Position numbers and translations under genes: made by a program
Assembly (NCBI RefSeq): GCF_052857255.1
Contig: NW_027526502.1
Span: forward strand, 478,501-542,500
DNA from: Amblyomma americanum
Taxonomy: Eukaryota; Arthropoda; Arachnida; Ixodida; Ixodidae
Length of the DNA stretch: 64,000 nt
Direction: 5' to 3'
Shown: positions 35,199-46,232 of the stretch, piece after piece
Position numbering within the stretch: position 1 is the stretch's first letter
Layout of the letters: the number at the start of each line of letters is the position of its first letter
Notes under the pieces: generated by a model
The model's database searches: none
Seen by the model: the letters and a program-made list of their open reading frames with translations, nothing else
Told to the model about the DNA's origin: nothing

Positions 35199-35826
35199 TT
35201 TTGTGAAAAAAGGTCAGAATTGCGTAAGTGTGATATGTTGTCTCAACTGTCCTTGTGAAGTGTAGCAAGCCTGATGGTGCTGAAACGCTGTGCATTTGCT
35301 ACTGATAATAACTGCTCTGCTCCACTCCAATGCCCGTGGTGCTGTGCACCAGGGTGCACTTGGTTGTTACAAAGCACAAAGGTCTGCGTTCGTTGGTCTC
35401 TCGAGTGCATGTGCTGTGGTCTTTGCCGACCTCAGGTGGAGCATTGTGTTGCGGTTATTTCAGTGCCTGCTTCGCAGCTGAGGCTTGAAAATGTAGTCAT
35501 AATTTATTTGTCTGTTGTATTGAAGCCAGCGTGCTGGTGCTCACGTGTTGGACTGTTCATGCGTAGCGATGGCTCTGAATTCGCACAGTGCAGTTGGATG
35601 TTATTTACGACAGGCATGCATTTTTTACTTGTGGCAAGTCGACGTGCACTGGCTGCATCTGTTGGTGCCTTTGTGTGAGCTTGCTCTCATTTGAACAGTG
35701 TGATGGCACTGGCCTCGTTATTTTGTCAATGTCTCTATTCACCCGTGTGCTTATTTATTGATGTGTAGAAAGGCCTTTTGTTGTTGCTCTTTCTAGTCCC
35801 CCTTTTTATTAACTCTTAGATTTTAG
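35199..35826. other. Nothing recognised
   Basis: This stretch lies between the foldback element and the P-like transposon. No gene was supported. Confidence 0.4.
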
Positions 35827-35833
35827 ACTTATT
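35827..35833. repeat. Left target-site duplication ACTTATT
   Basis: The 7-bp ACTTATT lies immediately left of CGTGGCC and is repeated immediately right of GGCCACG at 40773-40779. P-type elements usually make 8-bp duplications; one more base may have mutated. Confidence 0.75.
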
Positions 35834-35990
35834 CGTGGCCTCCGCGATCGAAGCGCGCTTTTGCTCCGGCCATCCCATTCGCACGGAGAGAGCGTAATTC
35901 GAGAGAGCGGTGCGACTGCTCCTCTCGCCGCACGGTGGCGCGCTTAACCCATGCTCGCTAGAGAGCCGGAGGCGCGCGGCATATAGGCTC
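35834..35990 (+). repeat. Left terminal inverted repeat of the P-like element
   Basis: It pairs with the 40610-40772 end. Conserved blocks are CGTGGCC-CCGCGATC, GCGCGC-TTTGCTCCGGCC, TCCCATTCG, and further in CGCCGC-GGTGGCG and CTTA-CCCA. Small gaps separate the blocks. Confidence 0.8.
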
Positions 35991-36566
35991 CCTAATGCTC
36001 GCTTTCCCTGCGTGTACCACGAAAACGCAGTTGTCGCAGGCCTGTGTGCGATGCGCGCTTGAAAATTGCCGCACAGCAGCGCCGGCAAAGGACGTGGTAG
36101 CTTGCTGGTGTAATATCTTCCTAAATTCGGAAGCAGATCGCCATTAGAGTGTTCGTTGTGCAACACGCACGTATTTTTTATTTTTGCATTTGTATATGGC
36201 ACAAAACATGAAGTACTTTACATCTGAGCACAGCGGTCTATTTTAATTTTGCTATTCCGGTAAAAATTAGTTTAGAGCCTTAAATTATAGAGAGAAATGA
36301 GAGTTCTGTCGGTTTTCCTGTGCAGCAATGATATTTGATTTAAACTTTAATGCATCCAATAAACGTTTGCTTTCGGCGCTTGTAGATATCACCCGATACA
36401 TTTTCCCTGCCGAATGTTGGGCAGGGCCGTGCACAACAGCCTGGAATGCATGATTTTTCGGCGCATACGGATTGAACCAAGGCAAATTTAGACTTCTTTT
36501 TTCCGCGCGCTGTAAGCAATAATGAGGACAAATAAATTATTTGGAGATACATAGGATATACAATAC

Positions 36567-36572
36567 TTTATT
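36567..36572 (-). terminator. Polyadenylation signal AATAAA of the transposase gene
   Basis: On the minus strand AATAAA lies about 50 bases after the transposase stop codon at 36620. Confidence 0.7.
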
Positions 36573-36619
36573 TACAAAGATTAAAGGAGATCTATAATGT
36601 TTCTCACATAGTGTTAACT

Positions 36620-39600
36620 CTAAACACGGAGCACTTTCCTGTGGAGCGGCTTGCTGGCGAGCTTTTTGCGGTAGGCTGCCCTGTCTGTGACAGTAGCGCC
36701 TACGTTAGATAAGAGTGGCCTCACGAACTTATCGAACACCACAGATACTGTGCTTGCGGCGTGGTCCTCCCTCGCTCCGCAAACAAAAAGAGGGCATTGC
36801 TGAATTCTCGGAAGTAATAGCTCAGCCAGCTGCTGCCGCACGTTGCTTTTTTTTATATGCGGCAAGGCAATATCAACAGCCTTCTTAATGGCCACAAGAA
36901 CGCTCACGAGCTCTGATCTTGGGTAGGTTAACCCCCCCCTTGACTGTAGGCTAATGAGCCCCATCAGCAACGGACTCCCATCCGACTGGTGGAGGGCAGG
37001 GCAGAAGCTGCACGTTCTGCGTTCTTCAACAGCCCTCGCCACGAACCCTGCTAGGTAAGCGATGCTGGCATTTGTGATGCTTGATGGCGGCCGCTGCACT
37101 GAAATAGAAAATGCCCATATTAGTATCCCGAATTTTCAAATCATAGGCATTGTTGCCACTCAGTTATTATAGCCTTAACATAAAGCAAAGTGGTCGCTTT
37201 TTGGTTGCACTTCATGGGTGGAGTAGGTGAACGAGTGGGCACTTACGAGGCATCGCTTTCAAGGATGTGAAGAGCTCATCGATTTCCTTTACAAAATCTT
37301 CAGTTCCCGTGCACCTGAAACATATGTATACAATTCTTATGAGACAGATATATGTGCTAGACAGATGACTACTGGCAAACTAGGAGCTAATGAAGCATAA
37401 GCTCTTGGAAATCATTTCATGCAACCTATACCTGGTTGAGGCAACTTGCACTGTTTCGGTCGAAACATGTGTGGTTGCCTGCACTGTTGCTTCAGCTGGA
37501 GCATCTTGTTCAGAGGACGCCGCAATCAGGGGGGCACCATGTATACTGCAATATGTGTAAAATAGTTACCACACCTAGTAAGCAGGAGCCAAATAAACAC
37601 AAAAAAGCTTGTAACATTGCCCATGAGCACAGCAGGTTTTGCATGCTCATGTTGTCTGAACTGTAAAAACTTCCAGCCAGCGCGCAGGCTACAACACTTG
37701 CATTGTGAAATCGTAGTCGTGCAAGGGACTAAAGAGGGATAAGCTCTCTATTTTTCAACAAGAGAGAGTGACTGTTCACAACTATGAGAACTTGTTCAAG
37801 AGCTTGAAGAACATATGCCTACCTCAAAACAGTCTGTCCGTTTTCAATGTTTGAAGCTTGTGATGGGCAAAGGCTGCTAGTCCGCGAGATCCTCTCCAGG
37901 CCAAAAGTCACGGCTCTAGCATCCAGACAGTCGTTACCGCCAGACATTTGGCGCAAAGAACTGAAGAGGAGCTCAACGGGGTCGCTTGAGAGGTTCCTTG
38001 TTAAAACATAAAAGAAGCCGTTCTCGAGGAGGTACTTAATGCATAATACAGTGGATTTGCTTGTTAGCAAAAGAGCTTCATAAGTTTCAGCACTAAGAAA
38101 CTTTTTCCCGCTACTTTTACAGGCGTTGCAGATAGTTTCGAGGTAGTTGGGAAACTCCTCCTCCAGCCACTGTAGGCGTTCGTCAGTAGCGCAAAAGAAG
38201 TGCATTTGGTCAGGCTTCCTCTTATGCACATGGGCTGTTCGGTTTGCCACATTGTGGATAGAAAACCACTTCTGTATCATCTTCATGAAGAATACTGTTG
38301 CGTCTGCATTTCTGAACTGTTCCGCCTGAGGGTGGTAACCGGGATAGTCTTTCAAAAAGGAAAGCGCCTAGATGACTTCATCAGAAAATAGTTGCACGGC
38401 TCTTCCCACATGCATTTTCTCGAAATTCGTAGGCTTTATATGCTTCTGTGTCAGAAATCGAACTGGTTTTACGATTTCGTGTTTTTGAAGAACATAGAGC
38501 TGCTTCACAAATTGCCCAGTAATTGGCTGGCTTCCATCCGTCATGTCCCCCTCCAGCAAAAGGCTTCACACGTTTTTTATAATATGACACTGGTCAAAGG
38601 ACAAGAAAAGGCGTCTTTCTGGATCGCATGGATGACTGACCACTGGCTTGAGGGAGCCGTTGCCCAGGTGGCGCATCATTGTAACGTTAATCTTGTGGTT
38701 ATCGGTTACAATTCGGGTGACGTAGAGCCCACACTTCTCAACTTCAGCAATCACTTCTTGTGTCAGGTGATACAAGAGCTTTCCACTCAATCGGTTAGTG
38801 AAGAAAAAGCCTCAAGGAATTTTGTACGACGTGGATAGGCCTGTTGCAACAAAACACAGCACTTTGTTCGCAAGCACGATGTTGTTTACATTCTCTTCTG
38901 TCCCAACATCTTTCACAGTCTGCTGACCAAAAAAGCAGTCCATCTTGCGATCGTAAATGTATTTAGAACTTATAGCCATTTCATCTACAATAATTGAGCA
39001 AAATCGCGCTTGCTCATTCAGTTGCCCCACCTCTTCCTTTAGGCGTTCTTTCATCACTGGCGTGATTCCACTTTCACTGTTGGATTTGCCAACATAGCGA
39101 AGGAGAGTATTTTTTGAAGGCAGTTTCAATAGGCCTCTGTTACGTATGTAGCGGTATCCCTTCGGGGACAAGTAGTACAAAACTACACATTCACGGACAA
39201 AGTCTGGTGACCACACGGGCCGTTGCCTTGACGCGTTGCCGATCTGTTCTATTAGGCAGTCTTCTAAGCAAAACTGAGATGTGCCCACCTTGTCCAAGCA
39301 CTTTCTCGGAGCCGTGTGCAGAGTGTGGTTTTCAAAACCATTGAGCCTTTTTTTTAGGCGCCTGTTTTCTTGTTGCAGTCTCCTCATAGCATCTGCTTTC
39401 CTAAATAACTGCACTCTCATTCGGTTGATATTCCGTGAATCTGACTGCTTGCGCGGAAGGAGGTCATCGGTGGTTTGCGTTGCGCAATCAGCTGTCCCTC
39501 TAGACTGCGGCACTTCACCGACTGCATCTTGTGCACTTCTTTCCTCATATTGTGCACCTTTAGGATTTGCTTCTTCATCTCCTTCCAAAGGTGTGTGAGT

Positions 39601-40059
39601 CAGGCTATCTTGATAAACTAGAGGAAACGAGCAGGCAGAAGCCGACGAATCGCCTCTGTTTTTTTCGCGAGCACAGGCTGTATTAGCAGCTTCATCATGG
39701 CCGGTCGATAAATTAGCTGTCCTTTTCAGATCTGGAGGAGTATCCTGCGGCAGTCGCTCCAACTTGCGTCTTTTTCTTGGCTGTTGTGGCTGCATGTAGC
39801 TCGGGTAACCGGCGAACACGCTGGGAGCAGCGTCCCGTTTCAGGCGCCGCACCTTTGCGGACCCCGAAGAATAATCCGATTCTAAAAAGTGAAGGCTGCA
39901 GACGACACTGCTTGCGGACTTGTCATTTGGCACAAAATCTTTTCTTGATATGGCCTTCAGCCATGCTTGACAACGTTCCTCATTCGCAGGGAATTCATGA
40001 AAACTTAGTCCCCCTTTCTTTTTCCGGCTGGAGCGGCATAAAGGCACACAGCAGTACAT
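36620..40059 (-). pseudogene. THAP-domain P-like transposase, four exons, three in-frame stops
   Basis: Exons on the minus strand are 40059-37823, 37545-37432, 37314-37247 and 37098-36620. Every intron starts GT and ends AG, phases match at all three joins, and the total is 966 codons including stop. The N-terminus is a THAP zinc finger: YCCVPLCRSSRKKKG, then AWLKAISRKDF, VVCSLHFLESDY (CxxH) and AAPSVF. A coiled coil follows (INRMRVQLFRKADAMRRLQQ), then a THAP-associated helical domain (WSPDFVRECVVLYYLSPKGY) and an RNase H-fold catalytic core with acidic residues in SIIVDEMAIS, RIVTDNHKINVTMMRHL and NLSSDPVELLFSSLRQM. The C-terminal zinc motif contains YLAGFVARAVEERRTCSFC. In-frame stops are TGA at 38814-38812, TGA at 38568-38566 and TAG at 38370-38368; there is no frameshift. 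The start ATG follows a good acceptor at 40065-40064, and a donor near 40516 suggests a 5' UTR exon. The protein would cut and join element ends in the nucleus; as read here it is inactive. Confidence 0.9.
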
Positions 40060-40609
40060 TTGTCTGAAAAATAATGAAACAGCATTGCAGTGCAAAGCTA
40101 TAATGGCAGATAACTGTGCAGTTTTCATCACACAACAAATAATGCAATAGCAGGATCATATTAGCTACGGGAAACCACGTTCACATATGCAACATACCAA
40201 AGCAAAGCTTGGGAGTAATTCTTGCTTCGAGAGCAAAATAGCTGAGCTCAGAACTACTGACTAGTGTAGTGGCGTATAAGTAATACGCGAGCGCTTATCT
40301 TGATTCATTATGTTGTTCGAGCCAGCGAGAGCTTCGCAGTCATATAGCGCGGCAACTTTTGTAACACGTGCACACACTCATAAAGAAAAAACTCAGCGCG
40401 ATGGCATGCAATTTAGACGACATGCTGCACGGTGAAAGCCTGCGTTGCACCCATCAACTCTTATATTACCACAAAAGCTGCATGCAGAAGCAATTCGCAA
40501 CTGTTTAACAACGTACCTCAACTTCTTGGTCGCTTCAGGAAAGAGTCAGAAAAAAACATTCAGCGTCGAAGCACACCAACAAAGCTGGTGCAGCGGCTGA
40601 AAGTGCAGG

Positions 40610-40772
40610 CAGTGCCGGCCGGGCGAGCGCCTCTCGATGCTTGGGCTAAGACCGCCACCTCGCGGCGTTTTAGGGAACTAGCAGTATTACACTCTTCTGC
40701 TGGGCGAGGCGCCGAATGGGACGGCCGGAGCAAAGGCGCGCGCCGCCGCCGTAGCAGATCGCGGCGGCCACG
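40610..40772 (-). repeat. Right terminal inverted repeat of the P-like element
   Basis: Reverse complement of the left end with blocks in the same order; the outermost 16 bases match at 15 positions. Confidence 0.8.
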
Positions 40773-40779
40773 ACTTATT
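40773..40779. repeat. Right target-site duplication ACTTATT
   Basis: Exact repeat of 35827-35833. Confidence 0.75.
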
Positions 40780-42739
40780 TATTATCTGCCTGCAAAGGCA
40801 ATTCTCAGTGTTCTATTTCTCAAGTAACTAAAGGTCTGTGTTCTGCCTGGGTTTTGGCAGGTACATAGTGAAAGCAGAACATCATGTTACTGTTGTGTGT
40901 ATGAGAAACTGTGCAAAGTGCTGTGGTGTCATTCTGTGCTGTTCTGCACTAGTGGTGCGGCCTTTGTGCGGTGCCATTGCCATGAGAGATCTATTGTGGC
41001 TAAGCAGCATGAGTGCAGGACCCAGAATGTGAGCCAGTGTGCAGATGAGCGCATCCAATGAAAGAGGACTACATGGTTGGCCACTGTGATTGGTGTGGCT
41101 GTCGGCCAACAGCTGCTCTGACGGTCATATCTAAAGCCCCTCATTTTCTGCGTTGTAAACAAAGAATCTGCAAAATTCCACCAGAAGCCTCCATCCCATT
41201 GACTTATTGTCACACTGGTTTACAGTCACGTGTGTTGCCAAGCGTCAACTTCAACGGAAGGGTTGATGCTCTGTGTTCCAACTTGACATGCAGTAACAAG
41301 GATTTGAGAAACTCTTTCTCATCCTGCCGTTTTCTGTATCTGCCTATGGACAACAACAACAGGGCCTGATATTTTGGAAATGTCTGTGCATCGGACATAT
41401 CCACTTTGGTTCTCTCTGATCGGCTGGTGCCCTAAATGCACCCTAAATGCAGAGATGATGGCTATGTAATGACAGTCGACCCGTCTCTCCTCCTGACATG
41501 ACCTTGTCTAAAACAGCACTTGCTACTGCTTCGATAATTGTGGTGCAAAACGATTTTGCAGTACTCGTGCTATATATAGCTACGATTACTACCGTTGTGT
41601 TTGATGCAACACATCGCTTGTGTTTCATTTAAAGGACTGGGGGCTTTCGCGCAGCTAACTTAGTTTGACGGCAGTAAAAGCATTTTCAGTTTTTTGGAGA
41701 AACGTAATGCACCGCACACCTGTTTGGACATGGGCACACTTATTGGACGCTTCTGAAGTATAAGCTCAGCTTAGACTGTCGGTGCAGCATAGCGAGTGCA
41801 GTGTTTGGCAGGTGAGAGCCGTGCTCAAAAATTCCAGGAAAGGACCCTTCATTGTGGAAGGGCAGGAAGTGAGAGGCACAGTCCTCCACATTCACCACCT
41901 CAGTGCACATGGTGCAGCTGGGCCCAAATGCTTGCAGTGCTGTCCAAGACACTCACCACTGTCCATCAGCGGGTATATATGCAGACAGCCTCTCCGGAGG
42001 GGAATTTTCGTGGCGTCACTCACCTCCAAACACCACGCTCGGCTGCTGGCAGGAGCTGGTTCATCCTCCTCTGCCTCGGGAATTTTCACCTGTCGGGTGA
42101 CCTCGAAAGGCCTGTTTTTCCACTTGATGCAATGCCAAAAGAGGGGCATCTGCTTCTGCATATGCCTGTGGAGTACACAGGGGTGCTGTCACATCTCCCA
42201 TGAGATTTTTTTTATTTAATGTTGCATTTGATGAGCAGTACATTAGCAACTAAGTGTATCAAAGCAAAGGTGGGTCAGAAGGCTCACTTAATTTGGAAAC
42301 CGCGTCCCTGGAGCTTTCGGTTCTTTTAAAAAATTTGAGGGGACACTTTTAATGCCCATATATGCGGAATTGGATTTTACATTCATAGATCCCTGGGAGT
42401 ACTACTCCTGCTGCTGCAGTGTTAGGCGATGCTCTGCAAAGGAAGGTGCTGCCATTGGTGGGGCTTGTGAGACCCAGGTTACTTTTCCTGAGGAGCATCT
42501 CATGACCAATCATTCATTAAACTGCCATGGTGTGCAGTTTGCTCACAATCCAGTGGGCAGGTTGCCACCTGCCGCCTCGGAGATGGTTCTCTGGGGATTT
42601 TTCATGTATTTTTAGGCCACGGCCAACAATGCCGGCTTTTCTGCGACATGGGCTCCTTAACGCCCTCGCATTAAAACCTCACTGCACTTCTCTAGACGTG
42701 ATTGTTGAAGGTGCACTAAAGAAGAATCCTAAAAAGTTT
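40780..42739. other. Nothing firmly recognised
   Basis: Open frames on both strands at 41740-42219 overlap one another and have no named domain. A minus-strand frame containing CTMCTEVVNVEDCASHFLPF looks protein-like but I cannot assign it. No splice pattern supports a host exon. Confidence 0.35.
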
Positions 42740-43216
42740 TTTTACCGTGGGAACTCAATCTACACTCTCCCGAGCATTCTTAGAAACTTTGAATTGTTGT
42801 CCTGTGCGGCCGAACTCCCTTTTAAATCGAATTAGACGTCCCGGCTCCCCACCATTTTTTTTTCTCTCCTACAAGAAGAGGAGTCAGCCAAAGCATGGAG
42901 TTCCTTTCAGCCAGTCATGTGGTGGCTTCGCTTTCGCTTTCATTTAGTTTTTTAGGTTTCCGTGAATAAATACTTTCACTCGCAGACTACATAGCCTCAA
43001 ATTAGGCAGAGATGGCAGAGCGGCAAGCCACCACGCGGCTGGCTGAAAGGCACCCCACGCGTTGGCCGACTCCTCCTTTTTTCGGAGGCGAGTTCAAAAA
43101 AAATGCGGAAGCCGGTACGTTTAATTCAATTAGTAGGAAAATCAGCTGCACAGGACAATAACTCCAAGTTTTCAAGAATGCTCGGAGCGTGCAGATTGAG
43201 TTCCCGCGGTAAAAAC
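42740..43216. mobile_element. Inverted-repeat (foldback) element with ~190-bp arms
   Basis: The left arm (42740-42930) starts TTACCGTGGGAACTCAATCT. The right arm (43021-43216), reverse complemented, starts TTACCGCGGGAACTCAATCT. They stay alignable through GAGCATTCTT, TTGTCCTGTGC, GAGGAGTC and CTTTCAGCCAG to GTGGTGGCTT. The spacer is about 90 bp. Weaker similarity continues outside both arms. No coding potential is evident. Confidence 0.8.
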
Positions 43217-43379
43217 ACAAGCTCAGAATCCTCTATAGCGACCACTGTTGTAGTCTCTGTCAAATACAATGCTTCTGCAAGATGAGCTCGCATGTCCTGC
43301 CTTGTTGCAGCCATCCCTGCAAACGTCTGAACTAGGCGGCCCTTTCATTTCATTTGTTGTCATTATTCTGGCTTGCACA

Positions 43380-43507
43380 TCAACCTTCTTTGTAAACTGG
43401 AAAACCCTGGCTATAAGCCAGTCAGGTGGTAAATATTCAGACACCAAGGACTCCTGAAAAAAATTTATCAGAAAATTAGCGACGCACTTTACATTAGGTG
43501 GACTCAA
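43380..43507 (-). pseudogene. LINE reverse transcriptase scrap
   Basis: The minus-strand reading CVANFLINFFQESLVSEYLP followed by PDWLIARVFQFTKK resembles the segment before the NYRPISL block of CR1/L2-type reverse transcriptases (compare LKLIFQKSLHAHCVP-DWRNALVIPVF in the LINE at 15.4 kb). Nothing else of the domain is recognisable. Confidence 0.45.
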
Positions 43508-44329
43508 AACAATGAACCATGGACCAGTTGGCCCACGAGGCTCAAAAACTTTTGGCTATCATTTTGGTGAACATATCACGGCAAAAGGTTGTACACGTGC
43601 CTAACCCGTTCTGTGCCACATGCTAAGGTGAATGTTGGAGCAGTAGCGATTAAAGGATTAGACTTCAGCACGGCCTTTCACCGTGCTACATTCACCAACA
43701 TGGCAAACAAAGATCCAGGGTCTCGTGCCAGGAAAGAAAAAAAAAAAGCTCTGGCATTTCTTTCTAGCACGATGCTCTCCGTGGGCCATGTGTAGGCCTC
43801 CTAACTGATCAGAAGTGGAACATTATGCAACGCCTGGTTCACGAGCCGAGAAACTGGTTTGTGGTCCGTTGTCTGTAAAAAAAAGCATTAGGACTTTCAC
43901 AGCGCTCTGTTTCGTCTCGGGTAACATTTTGAACACACCATAGTACGATACTAAATCAGCTGTGGCAGGCAAGCCACATATAAAGTCTAGATTGTAGTGT
44001 TCAAAACTGAATAAAAATTTGAAGTGTGTAATAATTGCTTGTGGACAAGCAATATAATGTGTCAACGACAATCTGATCAGTAGCTTTGTGCATGCTTCAA
44101 AGGTAGTTGCTGAGTTTGCTAGGTTTGTTTTGAATGAAGCAAGGATGCATTTGAAAAACATTTGGTATCTGGAGTGCATCTGTCTAATTATCTGACTCAC
44201 TCACTCCACCTAGGTTTTAGCCAGCCCTAGCCATTTTCCTTCCACTGATAATGTGTTTGATGCTTCTGTCGGATGTCTCGTCCACTTCATCCTTCAAGTT
44301 TTTGTTGTTGTTAGTGGCTATTTGTTAGT
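43508..44329. other. Nothing recognised
   Basis: A 125-codon minus-strand frame (44200-43823) has no known motif. No repeat was identified. Confidence 0.35.
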
Positions 44330-44515
44330 AAAATAACAATGGAAGGAAAAGATGTTGCTAGCCACGGCATCTGCCATCAAAGGACCTGAGCTGTGACTAG
44401 CGGGAATAAAAAGACCGAGAGAACAGGGAAAGGGAAAGCAATGGGGAGCGATAGTAAGAAAGGATAGGGGGTAATATACACTATGTATGAATAAAAGTTT
44501 TTCTTCAGTAACATT
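44330..44515 (-). repeat. Dispersed repeat, copy 2
   Basis: On the minus strand this carries ACATAGTGTATATTACCCCC, TATCCTTTCTTACTATCGC, GATGGCAGATGCCGTGGCTA and ACATCTTTTCCTTCC. It matches the order of blocks at 29110-29310. Confidence 0.65.
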
Positions 44516-44564
44516 TTTTGTTCTCCTGGTTGCTGCAGAGTTGCTCAAACTGAAAAATTGAAAA

Positions 44565-44862
44565 TTGGTTTTTGAGGAAAGGAAATGGTGCAATAATTGT
44601 CTCCATCTTTGTCGCAGACACCTGAACCAGGCTGTGAGGGAAGGGAGGGTGGTTGGAGTGAAAGAAGAGAGAAAGGTGCCGTAGTGGAGGACTCCGGGAC
44701 CACCTGGGGATTTTAATGCGCACTGACATCCCACACTACACAGGGCGCCTCCATCGTTTTTCGTTTCACCTCCATCAAAGCTCGGCCGCTATGGCCGGGT
44801 TCAAACCGGGAATTCCGGCTCAGTAGCCAAGTGCCCTAACCACTGAGCCACCGCGGCGGGTA
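44565..44862 (-). mobile_element. tRNA-derived SINE, Ruka-like, copy A
   Basis: On the minus strand it starts with a tRNA-like head containing an A box (GGTGGCTCAGTGGTTAGG) and a B box (GGTTTGAACCC). The body contains GCGCCCTG, CCACCTGG and the GCCGTAGTGGAG reverse-strand block, ending near ACCATTTCCTTTCC. The layout matches the copies at 50.3 and 50.8 kb. Head plus tick-like context suggests the Ruka family known from ixodid ticks; the family name is from memory. Confidence 0.8.
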
Positions 44863-45503
44863 CTCGCACTGTGGTTCATATGTTCTCTGGTTTCTTTAAA
44901 GCCTTCGGTGGGTAGTGTCGGCAGAACTGTAGGCAAACAACTGACATAGCGCTCGCCATTGGAAGCCCAAGAATCCTGTTAAAGCGCACCGCTAGTCTGA
45001 GGCAGTGAAAGCATGCTGGGCACAAGATGCCCTCCAGAGCTCAAGTAATGTACATGCAATTTGCGACCACATCCGAGTGGCAGCGTTCAACTTAACCTAA
45101 GATTGAGAATAGCTAGCTCAGGTTTTACAGGACAGCAGCTTGAGCTTGTTGGTTCTCCTTTCAGAAGTTAACAGCGTAGAACGTTGGTGGGGTAAATAGG
45201 CACACACACAAGAACTCCTAAGATAACACTGCACCTGTTGCATCTTGGTCTCCTGTTGCCTTCTACATTCTGGGCTGTTAAGTTCAGCTTATATTGATTC
45301 CCGGAATGCCTCTGCTTTTAAAATTCAACACCCTTCCGTCAGTAAAACAACCTTGGCATCTGCAAATTTTCAGTTCTGCCCCCAACCAGGCATGTTCTTC
45401 TGTGCACTTGTATTGCCTACCCTTTCCTGCATCAAAAATATGTGATAAGGAGCATGGTACTAGGGCGCGATGTCCACACTGCTGACTGGGGAAAAAAAAA
45501 AAA
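44863..45503. other. 3' flank of eEF1B gene, nothing recognised
   Basis: No coding motif or repeat was seen. Confidence 0.4.
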
Positions 45504-45509
45504 TTTATT
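45504..45509 (-). terminator. Candidate polyadenylation signal of eEF1B gene
   Basis: On the minus strand AATAAA lies only 6 bases after the stop codon and is followed by a run of 12 T. Either the 3' UTR is very short or another downstream signal is used. Confidence 0.45.
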
Positions 45510-45515
45510 TGAGAT

Positions 45516-45821
45516 TTAGATCTTCTGGAAGGCGGCAATGTCGACAGACTGTACGTGGTCCTTGAAGTTCTCGATCTCCTCGATGAGCCAGTCAATGCTG
45601 ACCTTTTCGTCCTCGACAACGCAGACAATCTGCAGCTTGTGGATGCCGTACGCCAGAGGCACCAGCTTGGATGTGCCCCAGACGTGGCCATCGCAGGTCA
45701 CTGTGCGCACCAGTCGCTCAAGCTCCTTCATGTCCGTCTCGTCGTCCCAGGGCTTCACATCCAGCACTACGCTAGACTTGGCGATGACGCCAGGTTTCTT
45801 CGCCTTCTTTTCGGCGTACGC
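45516..45821 (-). CDS. eEF1B-beta-like: Elongation factor 1-beta (eEF1B GEF subunit), exon 2
   Basis: The exon encodes the catalytic EF1-GNE domain, 101 residues plus stop: [59 protein letters not shown] and a C-terminus ending [10 protein letters not shown]. This domain exchanges GDP for GTP on eEF1A during translation elongation. Family landmarks are [10 protein letters not shown], the WG(T/A)SKLVP(V/L)xYGIKKLQI pattern and the VED.VS.D.L.E.I block. The acceptor is GTGCAG|GCGTAC, in phase 0 with exon 1. The codons are strongly G/C-ending, as expected for a highly expressed gene. Confidence 0.96.
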   Translation of the reverse strand, partial: AYAEKKAKKPGVIAKSSVVLDVKPWDDETDMKELERLVRTVTCDGHVWGTSKLVPLAYGIHKLQIVCVVEDEKVSIDWLIEEIENFKDHVQSVDIAAFQKI

Positions 45822-46232
45822 CTGCACGGCAAAGAGTAACATATCAGCACAAGCATTCCTGAATATTGGAGCAAGTTGCTTCATAGGTAATAAGGAAGTG
45901 CGCATTCACACCAGCAGCAGGGCTCGGCTCGCCACAAAAGAATTACTGCAGCTTATTTTGCAGTAGCCGGCTCAGAGTAGGGTCATCAAACGCTCGTAAA
46001 CAGTGAACCTTGCGCGCTTTTACCGCGGCTTCACAGCTAATACTGGACATAAAGGACACCGCCATACTGTCAAAGGTGATCTGCTGATGCCAACTCGTGT
46101 GGCTTTCTCGGAAGAACCGACTGCGTGAATTTGATTTCATCGCTTCCCATTCGACATCTATGGCCAGCAGACTGTCTGCACCTAGCTTTTTGAACCGACG
46201 GCATATGAGTGGCTCGCGCATCGCTGACGCAC

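Larger units (their letters stand above)
35834..40772 (-). mobile_element. THAP/P-element-like DNA transposon, near complete (4,939 bp)
   Basis: The left end begins CGTGGCCTCCGCGATC and the right end, reverse complemented, CGTGGCCGCCGCGATC. A second shared block follows in both ends (left GCGCGCTTTTGCTCCGGCC, right GCGCGCCTTTGCTCCGGCC, each ending TCCCATTCG). Similarity then continues for a total of about 150 bp per end. Flanking 7-bp repeats (ACTTATT) mark the insertion. Inside, on the minus strand, is a THAP-domain transposase gene with four coding exons, a probable non-coding first exon and a polyadenylation signal. The interior is free of nested insertions, suggesting a fairly recent arrival, although the coding frame now has three stops. 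It is a candidate family founder for P-like elements in this genome. Confidence 0.88.

Noticed and set aside
38392..38838. 148-codon plus-strand frame within the P-like element
   Set aside because: It is antisense to the transposase core and has no motif of its own.
41740..42219. Overlapping open frames of 90-145 codons
   Set aside because: Several frames on both strands are open together, which points to composition, not coding. No motif I could name.
44780..44862. Possible functional tRNA gene (A and B boxes)
   Set aside because: The same head occurs in several SINE copies with a shared body, and the acceptor stem does not pair. It is a SINE promoter, not a tRNA gene.
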